From an uncultured Clostridium sp. (lineage in GTDB: Bacteria; Bacillota; Clostridia; Lachnospirales; Lachnospiraceae): 10,694 bases of DNA. The number at the start of each line of letters is the position of its first letter. The first letter of the stretch is position 1. Shown in pieces: positions 7,501 to 10,694 of this stretch. Below the pieces are notes generated by a model. It saw nothing but the letters and a program-made list of their open reading frames with translations, did no database searches and was not told the DNA's origin. A program made the position numbers and the translations under genes. The stretch covers positions 1 through 10,694 of the forward strand of contig CAJJLI010000031.1 in NCBI GenBank assembly GCA_905192625.1, in the 5' to 3' direction.

Positions 7501-9020
7501 GTGATGAGTAAGCCTAAGTTTGCCTTGAGTTTGCCGATTTGTTTGCATAACTCTACCGATTTTTCAGTCGCATGTTCCATCTTACTATCACTGATTGCGA
7601 TCTCTTTCTCGATTAATCTAGTTTTAAAATCAAGATCTTGAACCTTTTGTGAGGAAATATTAATTTCATCCCGAAGTTTATGAATCTCTTCTTGCAATCT
7701 ACCTTCTTTTTTTGAAAAGCGTTCCTTCAAATGATATGTTAGTGTATGAATCTCATCGATTAGACCAGTACTTTTATTCTTAATTACGGCAATCGCTTCT
7801 GAGATCTCATCTCGTTTTCTTTTTTCTTCTTGATACTCTAAGTAATCATTAACGCTTTCTTTTAAATTTAGCTGATCTTGTAATTCATGATAGCTAGCCT
7901 TAGCCTTACTAAGTTCCTCTTCCATGTCATTTAGTTTCATCCATAAGTCACTTGCTGCAGATTTATCGATGAAATATTTTGCCGACTCAATTGCTTTTGT
8001 TAATGTAAATAATTTCTCTTTATAAGATTCAATTTCTGTTTTGTTTAACTCGATGGCATCTATTTTTTTCTTTTTCAACTGACCCAAGTTAACATACATA
8101 TGAACTAAGTTCTTTTCACAATGAGATAATTCTTGATATGTTTTTAAAATACCTTCCACGCGCTTAGAAAAATGATTTATGATTTCTATCTGCTTATCAT
8201 AGGATGATATTTCTTCCTTCTTTTTTGAAAGTTCAAGCAACCTATCTTTTATATCAAGCAATGTTTTTGACATCATATCTGTTGCTTCGCCACTTCCAGA
8301 TTTTAAACGGAATGATTTTTCTATGATTTCTTCAATCAATAGATCTTCTACAACTTTTCTAGTTGTTTTATAGTTGCTTTCAAAATATGTTCTTACATGA
8401 CCCTCTGTCTTATTAATACCTCGGATTATTTCCCATTCACTCTCATACAGACCGTACTGGCTGATGAATGTTTGATACTCACCTTTACGATCAAATATTT
8501 TTACAATATATGAATTATCGCGTTCAAGATCTTTTAGATACTTTCTCAAACCACTATACGTAATTCTTTCTTTATTTTTTACTAAAGGTAAATTTCGAAT
8601 ATCATTTTCATTGTATTCTCGATAGAAAATACAATAATTAAAATATTCAATGGATGCCGTTTCCTTTGATGGGTTAAGTTCCGCTAAATTCCCGGTTGCC
8701 TTTCTTGCACAGAAACCCGTTAACATATATTTAAAGCCTTGTTTCATATCTTTTTGATCCAAATTCCACTCAATAAGCGAGTGGATGGTTTGGCTTCCAT
8801 CACCTGTTCTAAATAATTTCTCTACAGGTTGTTTGTCATCCAATGTGCAATTCGGTAACACCGTTTGTAACATTAATAACATAAGGACACTTTTCCCACC
8901 ACCATTGGCTAAATCGTAGAGTGTATTTTTCCCAAAAGGTTTCATGATAAAATCATCATAGGCCTGTGTTCCAAAATTGTATTTTACATTATTTACTCGA
9001 ATTCGATTAATATTCGGCAC
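4566..9020 (-). CDS. jetC: JetC/MukB-like SMC-family ATPase
   Basis: At 1484 residues this has the SMC/Rad50 plan and is the motor subunit of a Wadjet/Mks-type condensin. Known Wadjet complexes extrude DNA loops and recognise small circular DNA. The N-terminal head opens MPNINRIRVNNVKYNFG and holds the Walker A ANGGGKS (38-44), followed by VLMLLMLQTVLPN. Coiled-coil arms span about 250-650 and 745-1300. They flank a globular, coil-poor hinge at about 655-745 (PYLPYSIVVKEGF and the IFFDD region). The C-terminal head has the signature-like GSTGQSQG (1348-1355) and a Walker B VIFIDNPFG (1384-1392), then VQLIVPARG. The residue after the Walker B Asp is Asn, where SMC proteins usually have Glu. 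The start is GTG, fixed by AAGGAGG 9 nt upstream. The start overlaps jetB by 14 nt, implying coupled translation. The ORF ends in a double stop (TAA TAA). The symbol rests on architecture and gene order and is a family-level call. Confidence 0.85.
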   Translation of the reverse strand: MPNINRIRVNNVKYNFGTQAYDDFIMKPFGKNTLYDLANGGGKSVLMLLMLQTVLPNCTLDDKQPVEKLFRTGDGSQTIHSLIEWNLDQKDMKQGFKYMLTGFCARKATGNLAELNPSKETASIEYFNYCIFYREYNENDIRNLPLVKNKERITYSGLRKYLKDLERDNSYIVKIFDRKGEYQTFISQYGLYESEWEIIRGINKTEGHVRTYFESNYKTTRKVVEDLLIEEIIEKSFRLKSGSGEATDMMSKTLLDIKDRLLELSKKKEEISSYDKQIEIINHFSKRVEGILKTYQELSHCEKNLVHMYVNLGQLKKKKIDAIELNKTEIESYKEKLFTLTKAIESAKYFIDKSAASDLWMKLNDMEEELSKAKASYHELQDQLNLKESVNDYLEYQEEKRKRDEISEAIAVIKNKSTGLIDEIHTLTYHLKERFSKKEGRLQEEIHKLRDEINISSQKVQDLDFKTRLIEKEIAISDSKMEHATEKSVELCKQIGKLKANLGLLITENVSDEIKSHEIKLEHCKDYRKILVTSLIEIEKEFSELEIGLTKSEYESSSIKSFIFEAEAFFNEYEDVKKRVEALSLVYGKHDYLELREEIKRKYKTNIGNLEDVKKRIITLETEIKRLRDKSFITNSKVLHEIKDDFKVNARIQLQTGEEYLQACSRDEKKSLLERYPYLPYSIVVKEGFDAIKSEIQTLYQLSHDIVLPIIDERALTFQKDIVQSEYVYLLAKDQSIFFDDKRLEQEINVREKELEEVKRLQVRFEEQEISYLTDEAQVQEFILKYVDKYHKLKDEVLSYNQSLAALEKKAMDIKRELHGRSEKKEKTRQLLQSTEEEMLQLESELERLKELLRLDTENKSHEAILTQEIKKKEHFEEQLESIKEEYRIASYHLESVQSRMDSKDASLKELSVLWDEKYQKYYVEGDYEEINLSDDELMAKLNGICLAFETEHTDLEDKNHLVNSYVNGMNRCLRSISNRGISTSLLAQLYDEGKLYKVGETEFATLSADTKSIKEKIETMHARLDEKKAEFNRLDGKSGQTLQSYQEKYGELADVISDKIDAKVLIERNKEQVLKLKEDLKVMEQDQLIFLEQSDYLLNLKKDMERIFKNRSILHDVTDQIVSNYEDVLEEDLGAKNEELIKAYDALVSELKSKQENFMKNKEAMVSELLTLKAIGLAEEIKNNVSIPKNEEETNALLSNLSEVNDCISLEKSLIVRGLHDMEQMKENFENQCLQRCIHIKTELERLSKLSKIILDGESINMINLVIPYVKDEFYKEKMSYYIDEIVHLADECKTAEERLKFIKTSLSLKKLFSVIVTDMNSIKLTLYKRERIKEQSKHLRYEEAVGSTGQSQGIYIQFLIAIINYISNINCATMDSKGLLKVIFIDNPFGAAKDVYIWEPIFELLKTNQVQLIVPARGTTPAITGRFDVNYVLGQKIIDGRQQTVVVDYQSTIDANEVEYIPIQYEQTSMDWFETSENNTLV

Positions 9021-9744
9021 CGGTGTTTTCCTCCTTCGTCATAGCTAGTTGCTCCATTTCAAACAAACGCCCACGCTCATCTTCAAAATAATTTTTAATA
9101 AGTGCATGAAAACGGTTCGTTGGATAATAACGCTCCTCAGCTTCTACCATTAAAGATTGAGACACTAAAAAATTAAATGTAAGTTTAACGAAAGAAGCTT
9201 TGTAACCCCTACCAGCACGCACTCCATTTGTATCCTCATTGCTCATGACAGGCAATTCATCCCAAGTAAGTGCTAATGTTTCAAAACTGTTTTCTTCTAG
9301 TTCATTTTTAACCATAATATTAAGATTTGATATTATATTTTTTAGCGAGTTATCCACTGAGTTTATTACATCTTCTAACTTAATGTATTCAGCAAATGTA
9401 TACGTGGCAGAATCACTATAGAAATACGTCATAATGTTGTACATAATAAAATAGCACAAATAAAGTTCTTTGTTCAATCGAAGAGAAAGCATTCTTTTTA
9501 ATTCTTCATTGCTGTATCCAAATACTCGGTTACGATCTCCCGAAGTTACATATAAACTATAGTTATAATTATATATATGTAAATTCATTTTTTTTAGCAT
9601 AAGATCCACCATATCATTTACTTCACTATTTGAATTATATGCCTCATAAAGGCTTGCATTTTTACCAGACTCTAAACTAATTTCTTCGCCAACGATGAGA
9701 GCTGCAAAAATATCCATCGCCTTTTCAAGATTTTTATTATTCAT
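9007..9744 (-). CDS. jetB: JetB/MukE-like kite protein (DUF6063-like)
   Basis: This 245-residue, mostly helical protein sits between the kleisin-like and SMC-like genes, where JetB/MukE kite subunits belong. These winged-helix proteins dimerise on the kleisin and regulate the ATPase. Family-like stretches are SLYVTSGDRNRVFGYSNEEL (about 62-81), a Leu/Tyr-rich LNKELYLCYFIMYNIMTYFY (about 90-109), and FVKLTFNFLVSQSLMVEAEE followed by YYPTNRFHALIKNYF near the C-terminus. The last part fits a winged-helix 'FL..Q.Lv....i.pT' pattern. DUF6063 is named from memory of clostridial loci; no search was run. No membrane segment or signal peptide is seen. GAAAGG about 10 nt before the ATG is a modest ribosome binding site. 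Its last codons contain the ribosome binding site of jetC. Confidence 0.75.
   Translation of the reverse strand: MNNKNLEKAMDIFAALIVGEEISLESGKNASLYEAYNSNSEVNDMVDLMLKKMNLHIYNYNYSLYVTSGDRNRVFGYSNEELKRMLSLRLNKELYLCYFIMYNIMTYFYSDSATYTFAEYIKLEDVINSVDNSLKNIISNLNIMVKNELEENSFETLALTWDELPVMSNEDTNGVRAGRGYKASFVKLTFNFLVSQSLMVEAEERYYPTNRFHALIKNYFEDERGRLFEMEQLAMTKEENTGAEY
9030..9036 (-). promoter_or_regulatory. Ribosome binding site that fixes the GTG start of jetC
   Basis: AAGGAGG is a near-perfect Shine-Dalgarno sequence 9 nt before GTG 9020, embedded in the last codons of jetB. It supports the non-ATG start and translational coupling of the two subunits. Confidence 0.85.
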
Positions 9745-9806
9745 CGTTTTTTAACCTTTCTATGTTCATGCTACTTTATTTCGGAACCCAAATTTCGCAT
9801 TTTAAA

Positions 9807-9842
9807 ATCAAATGTTTGATCGACATTATCATACTTCGAAGT
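9807..9842. repeat. Two short palindromes in the jetA-jetB gap
   Basis: The 111-nt gap between jetA and jetB contains ATCAAATGTTTGAT (9807-9820; 6-bp arms, 2-nt loop) and the perfect 10-bp palindrome ACTTCGAAGT (9833-9842). Neither is followed by a U-run, so a terminator is unlikely. They could be an RNA-processing or protein-binding site within the operon. No other feature is seen in the gap. Confidence 0.35.
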
Positions 9843-9855
9843 TTGAGTTTATAAT

Positions 9856-10694
9856 TTATACACGGATAAACTTAATATTGGATGTCGTAAAGCTACTTGT
9901 ATGTTCTTGCAATAAAACCTGGTGGGTCAAAAGTTCTTCTTCTTTTAATTCTCCTTCACTGGTTAGTGATTCTTCACCAGATAGTACCAAACGGAATCTT
10001 ATATTTTTATACCTCTCATTCTTTGGATCTTGCAAGAATTTAGATAACATCCCTTCAAAAAAGGTATCTTGATGTTCTAGTAGTTTTGATAAATCATACT
10101 CCTTTTTCTGACATAAATGAACCAAAAATGAGTAATAATCGCTATTTTTAAATATAACATCAAAATATTTCACTTCTAAAATAGAATTAAACTGTTTTAA
10201 ATCAAAACTCTTATTCGATAATAAGGTATCTAATAAGGTCTTAACCATGCTATAATAATTCGTTTCTAATCGTTCATCTTCGATTTCATCATCATAGCGA
10301 TAGCTTTCTTCCTTTTGTTCTCCGATTTGTTGCCCCTTCTCCTCTTCCTCTACTTGGCAGGATAAAAGTTCATCGATTGTCCCTATATAAAAACTCTTAT
10401 TTACTTTAGGTTTTAACAATGGCATGGTAAATGTCGATAGCAATGCAGTATTATTTATTTCTTTTGCCTTCTCTAGATATAAATTAAAATCAAATGCATT
10501 TCTTAATCTTGAGTATTTATACTTGGATATTATCTCATCTGCTCTTCGTTGTAACTCTGTACAATCGCTTAATAACCTACCATGATTATCAATTGCTTTA
10601 TTAAGCTCGACCTCTAACTCATAGATTTCCCCATACGTACTGTTATGATTTATATCCGTTTCATTTTGTGCCAATTGTTCTGTTTTTTCATATG
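9856..10694 (-). CDS. jetA: JetA/MukF-like kleisin subunit, C-terminal part (DUF5716-like), cut by window edge
   Basis: About 278 codons are visible and the frame stays open through the right edge (upstream codons read YEKTEQ before LAQNE). The TTG at 10674 has no ribosome binding site and is probably internal Leu, so the N-terminus lies outside. The first visible part (about 70 residues) is a helical, coiled-coil-like segment (YELEVELNKAIDNHGRLL). Next come TMPLLKPKVNKSFYIGTIDELL, an acidic spacer (EEEEKGQQIGEQKEE), and a helical domain ending in FRLVLSGEESL and a short acidic tail. Position upstream of the JetB- and JetC-like genes and the FYIGTIDELL stretch fit the kleisin subunit of clostridial Wadjet systems, which bridges the ATPase heads and carries the kite dimer. 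The DUF5716 link is from memory. The call rests more on gene order than on motifs. Confidence 0.65.
   Translation of the reverse strand, partial: YEKTEQLAQNETDINHNSTYGEIYELEVELNKAIDNHGRLLSDCTELQRRADEIISKYKYSRLRNAFDFNLYLEKAKEINNTALLSTFTMPLLKPKVNKSFYIGTIDELLSCQVEEEEKGQQIGEQKEESYRYDDEIEDERLETNYYSMVKTLLDTLLSNKSFDLKQFNSILEVKYFDVIFKNSDYYSFLVHLCQKKEYDLSKLLEHQDTFFEGMLSKFLQDPKNERYKNIRFRLVLSGEESLTSEGELKEEELLTHQVLLQEHTSSFTTSNIKFIRV

Noticed and set aside
10672..10674. TTG at 10674 as the true start of the JetA-like gene
   Set aside because: The frame stays open to the window edge, no ribosome binding site precedes the TTG, and the visible part lacks the N-terminal kleisin region.

Overview
The window is AT-rich DNA with Gram-positive style ribosome binding sites (AAGGAGG, GAGGTGAT). 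Its gene families point to a low-GC Firmicute of the class Clostridia, most likely Lachnospiraceae-like. The taxonomic call is inference from composition and family resemblance. Genes are dense and nearly all on the minus strand, so most of the window is transcribed right to left.

Right side (about 4566-10694, minus strand): three consecutive genes encode an SMC-like condensin of the Wadjet/MukBEF/Mks type. They are the C-terminal part of a JetA/MukF-like kleisin (cut by the right edge), a 245-residue JetB/MukE-like winged-helix (kite) protein, and a 1484-residue JetC/MukB-like ATPase with an N-terminal Walker A, two long coiled-coil arms around a globular hinge, and a C-terminal signature and Walker B. 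jetB and jetC overlap by 14 nt and jetC starts at GTG. In characterised Wadjet systems such complexes extrude DNA loops and, with the nuclease JetD, cut small circular plasmids. No JetD (Toprim-type nuclease) gene lies downstream of jetC here.

Centre (2408-4565, minus strand): downstream of jetC is a gene for an unusual protein of about 656 residues. It has N-terminal TPR-like helices, a long acidic linker and a C-terminal degenerate AAA+ ATPase domain. Between it and jetC, and running into its start, lies a decayed fragment of an ABC-transporter ATPase gene. The fragment covers the N-terminus and Walker A, with frameshifts, and appears to have supplied the present ribosome binding site of the TPR-AAA gene.

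Left side (1-2405): an overlapping pair of alternative hairpins separates the TPR-AAA gene from a convergent plus-strand gene for a small signal-less Ig-like protein. A divergent intergenic region with a 12-bp palindrome leads to a minus-strand pair: a flavin reductase-like protein with a lysine-rich tail, then a shikimate kinase-like protein with altered substrate-site residues. The left edge carries four tandem copies plus a fragment of a roughly 86-bp repeat. Each full copy has a conserved 9-bp hairpin stem.

Most notable are the condensin operon with no visible JetD but a TPR-AAA ATPase downstream, the ABC-ATPase fossil at that gene's 5' end, and the hairpin-bearing tandem array.
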